Positions 1-11,559 of a DNA stretch of 64,000 nt are shown one piece after another. How positions within the stretch are numbered: the stretch's first letter is position 1; every line of letters starts with the position of its first letter. Location of the stretch: contig CM043952.1 of the NCBI GenBank assembly GCA_014529385.2, positions 72,012,799 to 72,076,798 on the forward strand, given 5' to 3'. The DNA is from Adiantum capillus-veneris. Lineage: Eukaryota; Streptophyta; Polypodiopsida; Polypodiales; Pteridaceae. A program made the position numbers and the translations under genes. A model generated the notes under the pieces. It searched no databases. It was not told where the DNA came from and worked only from the letters and a program-made list of their open reading frames with translations.

Positions 1-432
1 ACGCGAGTGTCCACAAGTGGTTTTTGTTTCATGCTTGGCAGTTCATGTATATCATGGTTGAGCAAGAAGCAACCTACTGTGGCCACTTCGAGTTGTGAGG
101 ATGAGTACAGGGCAGTCTTCACAGCTACGGTTGAGTGTGTATGGCTCAGACGCCTTATGGCTGACTTGGGTGTTGGACAGGACACTGCCAACACTATCTA
201 CACTGACAGTCAGAGCGCATTGGCAGTTGCGAGGAACCCAGTTTTTCATGCTCGCACAAAGCACATTGAGGTGCATTACCACTATGTCAGGGAGAGGCTC
301 TCAGCAGGAGAGATCAGCTTGGCTTATGTGCCAACACAGGACAACCTTGCAGATCTTTTCACAAAGGAATTGTCTCGTGAGAAGCTTGAAGCTTTCCGCA
401 AAGCTTTGGGCTTACTCCCCTTTGTGGACTGA
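1..432 (+). CDS. Copia polyprotein, C-terminal RNase H part (partial)
   Basis: The frame is open from the first base, so the 5' part of the element lies outside the window. The translation is the C-terminal end of a Ty1/copia polyprotein. It contains the RNase H region with the RVSTSGFCFMLG and WLSKKQPTVA blocks, an acidic EDEY, a TDSQSALAVARNP block, the HARTKHIEVHYHYVRE block and the terminal QDNLADLFTKEL. RNase H removes the RNA strand during reverse transcription in the virus-like particle. No stop or frameshift is visible in these 143 codons, so this copy is better kept than the Copia at 2.7-8.2 kb. The TGA at 430-432 ends the polyprotein just before the polypurine tract and 3' LTR. Confidence is high for the family; whether the upstream part is intact cannot be seen. 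Confidence 0.93.
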   Translation, partial: TRVSTSGFCFMLGSSCISWLSKKQPTVATSSCEDEYRAVFTATVECVWLRRLMADLGVGQDTANTIYTDSQSALAVARNPVFHARTKHIEVHYHYVRERLSAGEISLAYVPTQDNLADLFTKELSREKLEAFRKALGLLPFVD

Positions 433-507
433 TCCTGTCCTCAGGGCATGGCACTTCCCTTTACTCATGTGCCAGCTCTCGTTCACCGCATCACTCCAGG
501 GGGGATT

Positions 508-734
508 TGTTACCATATACATGTGGTAGTGATGTGTGTGAACACACTAGGACCGCCGGGGCATTTTTTCCCTCTTTAGGAGGTTTTTTCCCCCGTGCAT
601 TGTATATACGCCCATCACTCTAGGGCTATCTATCTTTCCATTACACACTAAGTAACACACTCTCTATTGTGTGCCTTGAGCTTCCTTCGTCTTCTCCAAG
701 CTGTGTGTGTTTCTCTGCAACCCTAATTCCAACA
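508..734 (+). mobile_element. 3' LTR of the Copia element at the window start
   Basis: A purine run (ccaggggggat) ends at about 506. It is followed by TGTTACCATATAC at 508, and the stretch closes with ATTCCAACA at 734, giving the expected TGTT...AACA inverted ends over 227 bp. A TATA-like TGTATATACG near 600 could be the LTR promoter. The right border rests on the inverted ends only, because the 5' LTR and its target duplication lie outside the window. Confidence 0.6.
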
Positions 735-1690
735 TCTCTCTCTCTGTAATAGTCACACTCTTACTCAAAACAATCACATCTCTTTGTTAATTCAACAAAT
801 TTTTTTATTTTTTCAAAAGTAGACCCATTATACGAGATAACCAAATTTCAATAGCCATTTTTGTTGGACGCTTGTAGGTAGCTTGCAACGGTTTTAGGAA
901 GGAAAGTGAGTTTTTTGTTCTCTTTATTGTTGCACTTGATGTTGTCTTCTGTAGTGTATATATCATCCCATCGGAGACACATCATTGTGTAAATTTACAC
1001 AAACCAACATAGCTAAGCAATGGCCAGTTTGGTAATAACAAAGGAAAAGGTTAGTGAGGTTTGGGTGATGTAGGTAGGCATGTTTCTTGAGCTTCAATTG
1101 GTGGTTGGGCACATGAAGAAAATGCCACAAAAACAATGGGGTAGTAGTTCCCTCAACTTTATATGCCACAATGTCATGAGCATGGGATCAATGACCCCAA
1201 TTGAAAGGGGTCACATCTAGGGATCAAGAATGTTGTTCAATAGAACTGTAATATTGAAAAATCATTAGTGAGAAGAAAAGCCTAACCTTGGGAAGCACCA
1301 ACCCCTTCCAACTCGGACTTGAATCTAGGTCACTAGGGCGAGAGGTTGATGCCCTAACCCTTATACTCTCTTGTGTCTTCTTGTTTTAGATGTGAGGCTA
1401 GGGGGTTATGAATCCAAAATTGCTAATATTAGATAAAAACAACCTTATTTTTGTTATGCAATCATGGAATGGGTGGCAAAAATTTGGCAAGTTTGGAGCT
1501 TGAAAGGGTTGACAAGGGTATAGGCTCTCTAGAATTGGGGTGGCGAGACATGGCATCAATTTTCACATTTACTTGTAGTCAACACAATGGATGTTTTGTG
1601 GGTGGAGTAGACCTTTCAAATGAGGAGCTCCTTATCATTTTGTATATGTACAACTAATAAGAAGTGTGGTTGGTGGGTAGCCAGATATCG
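735..1690. other. no recognisable gene; AT-rich DNA, probably old LTR sequence
   Basis: Only short unsupported reading frames are present. The right part lies downstream of the minus-strand LTR-like start at 1733, so it may be LTR sequence, but I see no second copy in the window to prove it. Confidence 0.4.
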
Positions 1691-1725
1691 AATATCCGGC
1701 CCCGAGAAAAGGCACGTTGCTTTTA

Positions 1726-1750
1726 CCCCAACAACCTCCCCTTTAAAGGC
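1726..1750 (-). mobile_element. polypurine tract / LTR start of a minus-strand LTR element
   Basis: Read on the minus strand this is AAAGGGGAGGT followed by TGTTGGGGTAAAAG, with TG at 1733-1732. The Copia at 2695-8227 has the same layout before its 3' LTR (aagtgggaggt then TGTTGGGAG), and the preceding GGCACATTTG/CTTTAAAG also matches. I infer the polypurine tract and 3' LTR start of a second, minus-strand element. Its outer end and partner LTR are not seen. Confidence 0.5.
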
Positions 1751-1847
1751 AAATGTGCCAATAAGTGGGTCCTATTAGCTAAACTACTAGTGTGTACAAG
1801 AAAATAGGTTAGAGACTCTCTCAACATACGCCCACTGGCTTGCTCAC

Positions 1848-2577
1848 TCAATCTACATACAACTGTATTGGCTCTAGTGATAGGCGAGCATGCATATCCA
1901 CGCTAGAGCCTACATGTAAATCTTGTAGACAACTTTGTGCTGTATGTGTAGCTCCACAAAGTATCATTCTAGTGTAAGCCATCGTACGACTGACGATCCT
2001 TGTTGCAAATTCTCCCACTCTAGCTGCTAAGTCAGGCTTGACACTAGTGGGTTGTACATGAGACGCCCAAATGCTGACAAAATCTACGCAAACCTAGTTG
2101 TACTAACCTCCTCTATGCTATCAGCATGCACTACATCATCATGACTACTCATCACATACGGATGTGTCATCACCGACAGTGGGATGGCTACGTCCCTCTC
2201 AACCATAGGTAGAACTATTGTCCACGCATCAACTCATCAGCCTCTAGCATAATCATATTAAAGAACTCCATGTTTGTCATCTCTGCCTTTATCTCTAGGG
2301 AGCGGAACCGCTCCACCTTTGTCTGCACAAACTTTGACAACACCTGTTGTGCCTCACTAGAGCAATGTCGCTCTACCTCTCTCTCTACAGAGTCTACTGA
2401 CATGTTGTGCATAGCTAAATGCTCTATCTCCTTAGCATATTGGAGCTCACTAGTGAAGGAGACACATCTCATCTCTCGCTCAATGCATGCCAACAACAAA
2501 ACCAAGACAATGTCGTCTCGTACCTCAGATACATGCATAGGATTTACCAAGCCACTTTGGGCTCCCTTGACAATCAC
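1848..2577 (-). pseudogene. unrecognised decayed reading frame inside a minus-strand LTR element
   Basis: Three reading segments follow each other on the minus strand with small frame changes. The first is 120 codons from 2577, rich in Glu, Met and Val. The second runs from about 2223 (VERDVAIPLSVMTHPYV). The third ends at a TGA at 1850-1848 (VGEFATRIVSRTM... SLEPIQLYVD). The amino-acid make-up looks protein-like, with few rare codons, and the segments sit directly before the polypurine tract at 1734-1747, where an LTR element would end its last gene. I do not recognise the product. It could be the last gene of the element or a captured host fragment. No other gag-pol domains are visible next to it. 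Confidence 0.35.
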
Positions 2578-2694
2578 TAATGATATGATATGTATCTGGA
2601 AAACTGCTCTTTAAGCAATATTTGAAATCCGCAATCTACTAAATATCTCACTAAGATCAAACTTTATCTCAACTGAGGAACATAGCACACATTT

Positions 2695-2915
2695 TGTTGG
2701 GGTGGTAAAACCCAATGTGTCGTGCCTAAGTGTTGGGAAATCGGACACTAACCGAGAACAAACACTGACCATTGATTCTATATAAAACATTAAGGACTCA
2801 TAACCCTAAACACTATTGTGTTTGAAGTGGGTTTAGAGTCCACCACAACCTTACGTCTCCTCTCTTCTTCTCTCTTCTTTATTGCTGCACACACAGACAC
2901 ACTCCCGCTTGCGCA
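2695..2915 (+). repeat. 5' LTR of the 2.7-8.2 kb Copia
   Basis: This runs from TGTTGGGGTGG to TTGCGCA, 221 bp. TATATAAAAC near 2780 is a likely TATA box for the element transcript. It aligns with 7957-8227, which carries extra AC units. Confidence 0.75.
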
Positions 2916-2921
2916 CTTTGA

Positions 2922-2934
2922 CCGGTATCAGAGC
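2922..2934 (+). other. primer binding site for initiator tRNA-Met
   Basis: CCGGTATCAGAGC differs at one base from TGGTATCAGAGC, the usual plant Copia primer site complementary to the 3' end of initiator methionine tRNA. It lies 6 bases inside the 5' LTR end. Confidence 0.75.
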
Positions 2935-3960
2935 TTGAGGATTGGAGAGCATCCTTGGAGCTCGACAGGGAAGCAGGTGAGGAAGTACCAAAAACTGCAG
3001 CACATTTTTGTAGATCTATTTTGGCATGTCAAAAGATTTCCTTTCAGGCCAATTCTTACAAAATTTGACCGATTTTTTGTGCTCTTCATCTTTTTAGAAG
3101 AAAGTTTTCTCAGAATCCTCACCGGTTTTGAGATACATCACTCAGACTGCCTGCATGTCATGTAGGACAGACTCCAACTTTTGCAAATCAGACTTCTCTT
3201 GGTTAGAATCACGACTTTAGGTTAATTCCCATTACTCCCGACTGTTTTTGTGAGCTCTACAAATTTGCAGAAGGAAATTTTTGCAAATTTTGCACGGGTT
3301 TGGGAGATATCTACTTCAAACAATAGGGTATTCTACCTCTGTCGGTTCTTCTGCGTACACATTTTCATTGAAGACTCTTTCTACAATCTCTGTCACATGC
3401 ATATTGATGTAAGATCTTGAGGGTCTGTTAAGTCAGACAAACCGCTACAGTGGTTACGAAAAAGGCTTTCTGTGGTTGATGTAAGATCTTATGCGGTTTA
3501 TGTATTGAAGAAAATATGCAAAGCCTATTCTTGAGGGTCGTGGTAAGGTTTTACTGAGCTGGGGGATTCTCAAATGTGGAGATCCCTTTGGTGATACAGG
3601 ATTTGTAGCGAGCCCCTGACATCCCCATGGTTTTGGCATCAACATAGGATGTATGTTTATGCAGTTAGTGCCATATTGGTGTGCATCTGACCTGCCATTG
3701 TTGGTATTGCTGTCATCTTTATATCTATGCATTTGACAATGTTTAGTTGGTCAGAGACACTCTTCTAGAGCTGGAGACACTGAGACTGATAGTTTTTTGG
3801 GATTCTAGTCATTGTACAAATTTTTTTTGGGTTCAAAAGTCAGTTTTGCAGAGGAAACTCTGTCAAAAATTTTCAGGAGTTTTATCATTTTGTTTAATTC
3901 ACTGGATCTACCACGTTTGTTCCTTGTTGAGTGTTGGCTTCATCACCAGAGAACTCTTTG
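2935..3960 (+). other. untranslated leader of the Copia element
   Basis: About 1 kb lies between the primer site and the first gag codons, and I see no long or conserved reading frame in it. The region is T-rich. It is long for a Copia leader and may include unrelated insertions. Confidence 0.5.
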
Positions 3961-4790
3961 TTCAACATTGAGAAATTAGATAGCACTAACTTCCCATTTT
4001 GGAAGGAACAAATTTACAATGTCTTAGTATAGAAAAACCAGATCCAGCCGATAAAGAAGAAGAGGATAAAGCCTAAGGATATGGAAGAGTATGATTGGAA
4101 GGATTTGGATGAGCTTGTGAGGTCCACCATCATGCTGACTTTGTCAAAGAATGTGTATTGTAATGGAAACATGGAAAAGACTAGTTATGAGCTGTGGAAA
4201 AAGTTATGTGACATGTATGAGAAGCAAAGTGCAACATCACAGGTTTATCGGGTGAAAACGTTAGTTGATTTGAAGATGGATAAGGGCACACCTATGTGCA
4301 ACCACCTCAATGAGTTCAACACAATTTTCAATCAATTTTCTACATAGGGAGTCAATTTTGACGATTCTATCAAAGTAATGTTTTTGCTAGTTACGTTGCC
4401 AAAAAGTTGGGATACTTTTTGCACAGCCATAAGCAATGCAACCCCTCTTGATGGTTTAACATGTGCTGATGGTGATGACAATTTGATTACTAAAGAGGTT
4501 AGCAAGAAGAATCTTGATGCTTCTCGGGGCACCAGCAATGCTCTCATTGTTCGTGGTCGATCACATGAAAGGGCAAGCAGAATTAGAGAGGAAAATCTTG
4601 TAGCAAATCATATGGACAAAAAGACATTGAGTGCTATCATTGTCACAAAAAGGGTCACATGAAGAAAGATTGTCGAAAGTGGAAACAAGAGAAAGCTAAA
4701 GACAAGAAACCGAAAGAAGGAAAGACTAAAGAAAGCAGTATAAAGATTGAAGAGATCAAACAATGTTTTTGTTGAAGATTTTGATGGAGA
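3961..4790 (+). pseudogene. Copia gag, broken
   Basis: Gag makes the capsid of the intracellular particle. It begins at about 3966 with IEKLDSTNFPFWKEQIYNVL, the usual start of plant Copia gag (UBN2 type). It continues with WKDLDELVRSTIMLTLS, the ELWKKLCDMYEKQS block and LPKSWDTF. The zinc knuckle (Cys-X2-Cys-X4-His-X4-Cys, CYHCHKKGHMKKDC) lies at 4632-4673 in a frame shifted from the upstream part. TAG stops occur at about 4030 and 4345. Both could be one-base changes from CAG, but this is inference. Confidence 0.85.
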
Positions 4791-4799
4791 CATTTATCT

Positions 4800-5860
4800 C
4801 ACATCTGCCATGGATTTCGTATTTTTGCTTGCCACTAATAACTATGCTTTAAAGAATTGGGTTCTTGACTCAGGTGCATCGTTCATGTGACTCCTCACAG
4901 GGAGTGGTTCAGTACATATGATACAGCCCGTAGAGGTTGTGTTCATCTTGGCAATGATTTTGCTTGCGACATAGTTGGTGTCGGTGATGTGCAGCTGAAA
5001 TTGCAGAATGGTTTTTCATTCATGCTAAAAAATGTGAGACATGTGCCAAAGCTTACAAAAAGCTTGATTAGTACATGACAATTGGATTATGTAGGATACA
5101 ATTGCACATTTGGTGATAGTGCGTGGAAGATCACCACAGGTTCTTTAGTGGTAGCACATGGTTCAAAGTCTGGAACTTTGTATATGCTCCATGTATCCAA
5201 TGTTAAAAACCATGTAATTTGTGTAATCAAGCCAAGTGTTTCTTTGTGGCATCATCAGTTAGGACATATGTCTCAAAAGGGAATGAAAATCTTGCCTCAT
5301 TTTAATTATGTTCAGGGCTTCAATTTCTCAGACTTTTTAGTTTGTGAGCATTGTGTTTATGGTAAACAAACACAATCACCACACAAAAGGGGCAACACTC
5401 GGAAATGTCAGCCATTAGAGTTAGAGCATAATGATGTGTGTGGGCCTATGCCGAACGTATCCATGGGAGGTCCTTTGTATTTTGCTACATTCGTCCCGAT
5501 GAAATTTCAAGGGAAGTGTGGGTATATCCTCTCAAGAAGAAAGATGAAGTCCTTTCAAAATTCAGAATTTTGTGGCATTAGTGGAAAATCAGTCTGGCAA
5601 GAAAGTCAAGTGCTTAAGGTCAGACAATGGTGGTGACTATGTCACAAAAGCCTTTCATAATTTTTGTGATTCCAAAGGAATCCAAAGAGATTTGACTGCT
5701 CCATATAGCCCTCCACAAAATGGTGTTGTTGAGAGGATGAATCATACCATACAAGAGAAATTATGAAGCATGTTGTCTAATGCAAAGTTACCTAATGGAT
5801 TTTGAACGTAAACGTTAGCAACTGATGTCCATCTTATTGATAGATCTCCTAACAAGGATT
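4800..5860 (+). pseudogene. Copia protease and integrase, broken
   Basis: The aspartic protease active site WVLDSGAS is at about 4857-4880. A one-base loss directly after it shifts the frame into HREWFSTYD. A GAG-pre-integrase zinc-binding block follows (WHHQLGHMSQKGMKIL at about 5250, then CEHCVYGKQ at about 5347). The integrase core is seen as LRSDNGGDY (second catalytic Asp) at about 5617 and PYSPPQNGVVERMN (catalytic Glu) at about 5702-5740. Part of the core before the second Asp is compressed and frame-shifted. A TGA at 5764-5766 sits where related proteins have Arg, consistent with CGA to TGA. Integrase would join the cDNA to host DNA. Confidence 0.85.
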
Positions 5861-6289
5861 TAGATGAGAAGGTACCTGAAGAGATTTGGTCTAGGAAGCC
5901 ACCTTCTTACAAGAATCTTAGAGTCTTTGGTTGTGAAACGTATTTCCATGTTCCAAAGGAGTTTCAAAGCAAGCTGGCTCCTAACCCCTGGCGAGATTGG
6001 ATTTCAGTTATGGGATCTTGAAGCTAAAAAGATTGTTCACATTAATGACATATACTTTAATGAAGAGAAGATGCATAAGAAGTCTGTGCATACAATGGAG
6101 GTCAGGAGAGTTATCTTCTGAGAAGATGGAGTTGTTCACAATAGGGCTGAAGTGCCTCATGTTAGACAACAAGACCAGAATCCTCTTGTAGTACAAGATG
6201 TTGTTGAGGGACAACAAGCTCAACGAGTTTCTACAAGGGTTTCAAGGCCTCTTGATATATATACTCTCTCATTGGACTACAATATGTAG

Positions 6290-7869
6290 ACAAATTGTGG
6301 AGAGCCCTCCAGCTATAAGGAAGCCATGCCAATGAATGACAAGGCAAAGTGGGAGAAAGCTATGCAATAAAAAATGGACTCGTTGCATAAGAATCAAACT
6401 TGGAATTTGGTTCAGTTGCCTAAAGGTAAAAAGGCATTACCATGTAAATGGGTGTACAAGCAAAAAATTACACCTCATGATAAAAACCCAAGTACAAGGC
6501 ACGACTTGTTGCTAAAGGATTTAAGCAACATTATTGTATTGACTTTGATGAGATCTTTTCTCCGATTGTCAAGATGACTACTCTGCAGTGTCGTGTACAT
6601 GTGTCGGTTGCTAAAGAAGACATGGAACTTGACCAAATGGATGCCAAGACAACGTTCTTGCACGGTGATCTTCAAGAAGAAGTTTATATGCAGCAACTAG
6701 AAGGTTTTGTAGAGAAGGGCAATGAAGACTTGGTGTGTCAGTTAAAAAAGACCCTTTATGGTCTAAAATAGTAATCAAGGGATTGGTACATAAATTCTAC
6801 TCGTTCATGCTCTCTCAAGGCTACAAACGTAGCAATATGAACCGCTATCTCTATGCTAAGCAAGCTCAAGATGGTAGTTTGCTAATTTTGGTCCTTTATG
6901 TGGATGATATGTTAATTTGTGGGAAATGCAGGGATGAGATTTCAGCCTTGAAGTCAGATTTACATGCAAAATTTGAAATGAAAGACATGGGTGAAGCAAG
7001 CCATATCCTTGGCATGCACATTAGGCAAGACGGATGCAAGAAATTGGTCTTTTTGTCTCAATCTGTGTACATTGATAAAGTGCTCAAGCATTTCAATATG
7101 GAGAGGGGCAAGGCATTGAGTACTCCATTGCCTCCATGTGTGAAATTTTCTAAAAACAATTGCCCTAAGTCTGAAGAGGAAAAGGCTAAAATGACACAAG
7201 TGCCTTATTCATCTGCACTTGGGAGTTTGATGTATGCTATGATTGCTACACATCCTTGATATTGCTTTTGCAGTGGGAGTTGTTAGCAGATATATATCAA
7301 ATCTAGGCAAGAAACATTGGGAGTTAGTGAAAGGGGTTATGCGATATTTGAATGGTACAAAAGACATATGCATTTGCTTTGGAAAAAAAGAAGCATGTGT
7401 AATAAGTTACACGGATGCAAATTATGCAGGAGACTTGGACAAGAGAAGGTCCACTTTAGGCTATGTTTTTGAATTCATTGGAGGGGCAGCTTCATGGCGA
7501 TCTCGTTTGCCAGAATGCATTGCCTTTTCTACTATAGAGGCTAAAAGATATGTTGCAGCTTCAAAAGCTTGCAAAGAAGCAATATGGCTTGGTCAGCTAG
7601 TGGGAGACTTGGGAATTAGTGTTGAGATGCTTGTGTTAAATTGTGATAGACAAAGTGCTATAAAATTGGCAAAAAATCTAGTGTTTCATGCAAAGACAAA
7701 GCATGTGTATGTGAAGTATCACTTCATTCATGAGGTGCTTGAGGACAAGAAATTGCAGCTGGCCAAGATTCACAAGATTCACACCAGTGAGAATCCTGCT
7801 GATCTTCTAACAAAGGGCTTACGTTTAGAGCGGTTTGCACATTGTCGGGCACTCATGGGAATTGAGTAG
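6290..7869 (+). pseudogene. Copia reverse transcriptase and RNase H, broken
   Basis: The N-terminal fingers are seen at 6374-6460 ([15 protein letters not shown], then CKWVYKQK). Next come MDAKTTFLHGDLQEEVYM at about 6641 and a conserved LKKTLYGLK ending at 6770. The catalytic YVDDMLI is at about 6898-6918. RNase H follows from about 7400 (SYTDANYAGDLDKRRST) to 7869 (ENPADLLTKGL, then the TAG stop). Frameshifts fall near 6490, 6770 and 7250. Tandem TAG and TAA stops at 6769-6774 sit where relatives have Gln-Ser. The last 208 codons are open and end 87 bases before the 3' LTR. Confidence 0.88.
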
Positions 7870-7945
7870 ATGATCATGTTCATTTTCTACATGTACTATA
7901 TGTATATATACATTTTCACCACAGCTTAAAGGCACATTGTCCTTT

Positions 7946-8148
7946 AAGTGGGAGGTTGTTGGGAGAGGTAAAGTCCAATGTGCCACGCCTAAGTGTTGGG
8001 CGGCCAAACGCCAAACGAGAACTAACACTAATAATTCATTCTTAAAAAACAATAAGGACTCATAACCCTAAACACTATTGTGTTTGGGGTCCACCAAACC
8101 CGTGTCTCCTCTCTTCTTTCTCTCTTCTCCATTGTTGCACACATGCGT

Positions 8149-8188
<40 letters not shown>

Positions 8189-8227
8189 GCGCACGCGCGT
8201 ATGCATGCACACGCTCCTGCTTGTGCA
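7946..8227 (+). repeat. polypurine tract and 3' LTR of the Copia
   Basis: The tract aagtgggaggt (7946-7956) primes plus-strand synthesis. The LTR runs 7957-8227, from TGTTGGGAG to TTGTGCA. It contains an (AC)n run at 8150-8184 that is much shorter in the 5' LTR, so the microsatellite expanded after insertion. Confidence 0.75.
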
Positions 8228-8698
<471 letters not shown>

Positions 8699-9043
8699 AA
8701 ATTGAACTACAAATCACAAGACAATAATACAAAATGTCAATTTATGGTTAGATCGACATTTTCATCATTTGCACACCTCAATTAGAATATGGCAACCCAA
8801 AGCTGCAGAATTCTTACAATATCCTTTTAGCATCCAATAGAGTTTTGACCTCATTGTCACCCAAACTAGATTGATGAATGAACATGTTTCTGTTTATGTC
8901 CATTCCAAACATTCTCAAGTCAATGTAATACAAGTGTTTGCAAGCCACATAGTTCATTCCCTCCCCTACCATCCTTTGGAAGTCTCTACAAGTACAACTG
9001 GGATTTTTAGCTATTGTGACCCTGTATTTATCACCACGCAAGT

Positions 9044-9303
9044 TTGAGTTTTGAGTTTCCACAATGAAAACTTTGAGTTTTCTTGTCTTCCACTTTTGTT
9101 ATGTCCATCTCTACATCTAGCGCACTATCTATCCTTTTAGAGGCCTCTTCAGAAACACCTCTTCTGTACCTACTTGAGTTTTGAGTTTCCACAATGAACA
9201 CTTTGGGTCTTCCTATCTTCCACTTTTTTTATGTCCATCTCTAGCTCTAGTGCACTATCTATCCTTTTAGAGGCCTCTTCAGAAACACCTATTCTGTACC
9301 TAC
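9044..9303. repeat. tandem duplication, period 130 bp
   Basis: The segment from TTGAGTTTTGAGTTTCCACA at 9044 recurs at 9174 with a few substitutions, so two copies lie head to tail. They lie inside the transposase remnant and shift its reading frame. Confidence 0.85.
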
Positions 9304-9780
9304 TTGCACGTCTTTGCTCTTGTACTTACATAGTATTTGTACTCGTCCGCACGTCTTTGCCCCTGCCCTTCCATAGTTTCTATTGCAATATGAAACCCTG
9401 CAAGGGGCAATGCCTTTATTTCTGACTTTGTCAACAAGGATGTTCCCTGTGCCACTGGCTACTCTAGTCGAGGCCTTGGAGGCTGCATCACAATGTGTAG
9501 ACATATATTCCAGACATGTTTCATTTAGAGGCCTCTTCAGAAACACCTGTTCTGTACCTACTTGCACGTCTTTGCTCTTGTACTTACATAGTATTTGTAC
9601 TCACCCGCACGTCTTTGCCCCTGCACTTCCATAGCTTCTATTGCAATATGAAACCCTGCAAGGGGCAATGCCTTTATTTCTGACTTTGTCAACAAGGATG
9701 TGCCCTGCGCCACTGGCTACTCAAGTGGAGGCCTTGGAGGTTGCATCACAATGTGTAGACATATATTCCAGACATGTTTC
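9266..9780. repeat. tandem duplication, period 257 bp
   Basis: TTTAGAGGCCTCTTCAGAAA begins at 9266 and again at 9523. The copies are nearly identical, including TGCACGTCTTTGCTCTTG and GTAGACATATATTCCAGAC. The period is not a multiple of 3. It overlaps the end of the 130-bp duplication. Confidence 0.9.
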
Positions 9781-9856
9781 ATATCATCGATACAAAACCA
9801 TACCCATGTGTCAGTGTTACGTCCCTCCCAATTGCATTTTCCCCAAAAAATTGGGC

Positions 9857-10095
9857 CAGTTGTTCCCTCACTGCATACATTCACCTTTTTCTTGCACTTT
9901 CCATTGATGATTCCTTGGCAGGTGAACATACTCCCCGGTTTGCACCTATGGATAGCCCACACATGGTGTCATTTTCCAGTTGTTCCCTCACTGCATACAT
10001 TCACCGTTTTCTTGCACTTTCCATTGATGATTCCTTGGCAGGTGAACATACTCCCCGGTTTGCACCTATGGATAGCCCACACATGGTGTCATTTA
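9857..10095. repeat. tandem duplication, period 120 bp
   Basis: CAGTTGTTCCCTCACTGCAT begins at 9857 and 9977. I see about one difference over nearly 120 bp, so it is recent. The period equals 40 codons. Confidence 0.92.
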
Positions 10096-11149
10096 TGTCC
10101 ACCTCGATGGGCCAAATCATCAACCCAACATTCTCTTCATCCGCAGGGGGTATTTCAATTGTTTGTGCTACTACACCAAACAATAATTTCATGGACTCTC
10201 TTTGATGGACGATGTTCTTAGTGACATATTTTGGCCTGTGTGAAATTTTTGCCTCCACACCTTTAATATGGGATAATGTCTTGCATTATTTCATCATCAC
10301 TGTGAGCCCATCTCCAAAAAACTTAGGCATCCTTGGAAGGCTAGTGCCTCCTATTGCATCGTTCACAACACAGCTAGTTTGCGATAGACTAGGTGTGTGG
10401 AATTGTCGTGAAGTTTCTTTGTCTCTCATCTTGCATATGCTTGGTCCACTTCCCATATACTTATCCTCCATATATGCCATTCGTTTGGATTTTTGAAGGA
10501 GTGTGTCACAATGTCTAAAGGTGTCGTATCATACAATGAATTTTTTTGCTTGTGGCCTTCACCTGCTAGCCATGACGCGTGGTGTGAATTTGAGAGATTT
10601 GTTTGAGGTATGACCTTGATGCAATGGTCATCCTTGGGGGGTTCACCTCTTAGACATGTAAGTTACCACATGAGTTCAAATGAATGGGTTTTTTAATGAG
10701 GGTACCTCACATGCCACTAACATAACCATCACTCCATTGGGCCTGGATTCCCATCTTCCACCTTCTTGGTGGCCCACCAAGCTTGAATGAATCGATACTA
10801 ATACTCTGCATCTTCAGTGCTTTGCGCGCACCGTCACATTTGACATAGCTGCTTGTGCTCATCTTGAAATGCATTGACTACATATTTTGTGGTGTGGATC
10901 CCCAAACTTTGTTCCCAATGGAAAAGGCAAGAACGCTCCCTACCTTCCATCACCTTGTCCAATCCTCCATTGAATATTGTAACCGCGTTCCAATTTGCTT
11001 GGGCTTCATGTGCCGTAAACTCAGCAAAAAGCAATGTGTAAACAAGTGTCAATCCATAATAGCACACGGAGAGCATTATGGATACTCTCTCTGCTGTGAA
11101 AATACTCAACCTATAATGCCAATGCAAAAACTACACTTCAATTAGAAAT

Positions 11150-11555
11150 AGGACCTCTATTGGTGATCCAATGCACTCTACTTTTGTGACGTCGATGCAA
11201 AAAGTACACCTCCGAGCGATGTGCTTGGGAATTTGATGCCAAAATCTCTAATCAATGCCAAAACCATGATGCCGATAGATCAATGCAGAATAAAAAGAGA
11301 AGGTGAATGCATATAATTAAAAAAGCGTTTGGAGATTGCCTACTAGTACAAGTTAGTAGCTAATTGATTGGAGAGAGTAAATGGTTGGCTCCTCACTTTT
11401 TTTCTTTTTGCCATAGTCACAATTGTGAGTTGAGAGAAATTATATTAGCACGAAAAGAATACAATTTTCCTTGAGCACTACATGTGCCTTGAGGGGACTA
11501 GGGTTCCAGTAGAAACTTATACATAGAAATGGAATGACGATACACCTACCCTCTT
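11150..11555. other. no recognisable gene
   Basis: Nothing with coding or repeat structure stands out between the transposase remnant and the LINE remnant. Confidence 0.4.
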
Positions 11556-11559
11556 TAGT

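Larger units (their letters stand above)
2695..8227 (+). mobile_element. Copia-type LTR retrotransposon, both LTRs present, coding region broken
   Basis: A 5.5-kb element holds a 5' LTR, primer binding site, gag, protease, integrase, reverse transcriptase and RNase H in Copia order, then a polypurine tract and 3' LTR. The two LTRs share long blocks (cgcctaagtgttggg, aaggactcataaccc, aacactattgtgttt) but differ by many substitutions and by an expanded AC repeat in the right copy, so the insertion is old. The five bases flanking each LTR (cattt, cttct) do not form a target duplication. The borders may therefore be off by a few bases or the flanks rearranged. In-frame stops and frameshifts throughout show that it is dead. 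Confidence 0.9.
8814..11130 (-). pseudogene. Mutator-like transposase remnant with C-terminal SWIM zinc finger
   Basis: Several reading fragments lie in the same direction. The first, at 11127-10834, has a CLFHWEQSLGIHTTKY block, a composition typical of MULE-type transposases around the catalytic domain, followed by frameshifted pieces around 10.3-10.5 kb. The last, 9062-8814, contains CTCRDFQRM and then ACKHLYY. This is the Cys-X-Cys...Cys-X-His pattern of a SWIM zinc finger, which in MULE/FAR1-like proteins sits near the C-terminus. Upstream of it the frame reads through SKRIDSALDVEMDITKVEDKKT with one shift. The middle is scrambled by tandem duplications. The SWIM call is fairly firm. The assignment to MULE rather than a host SWIM protein is inference. 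I see no terminal inverted repeats. Confidence 0.45.
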
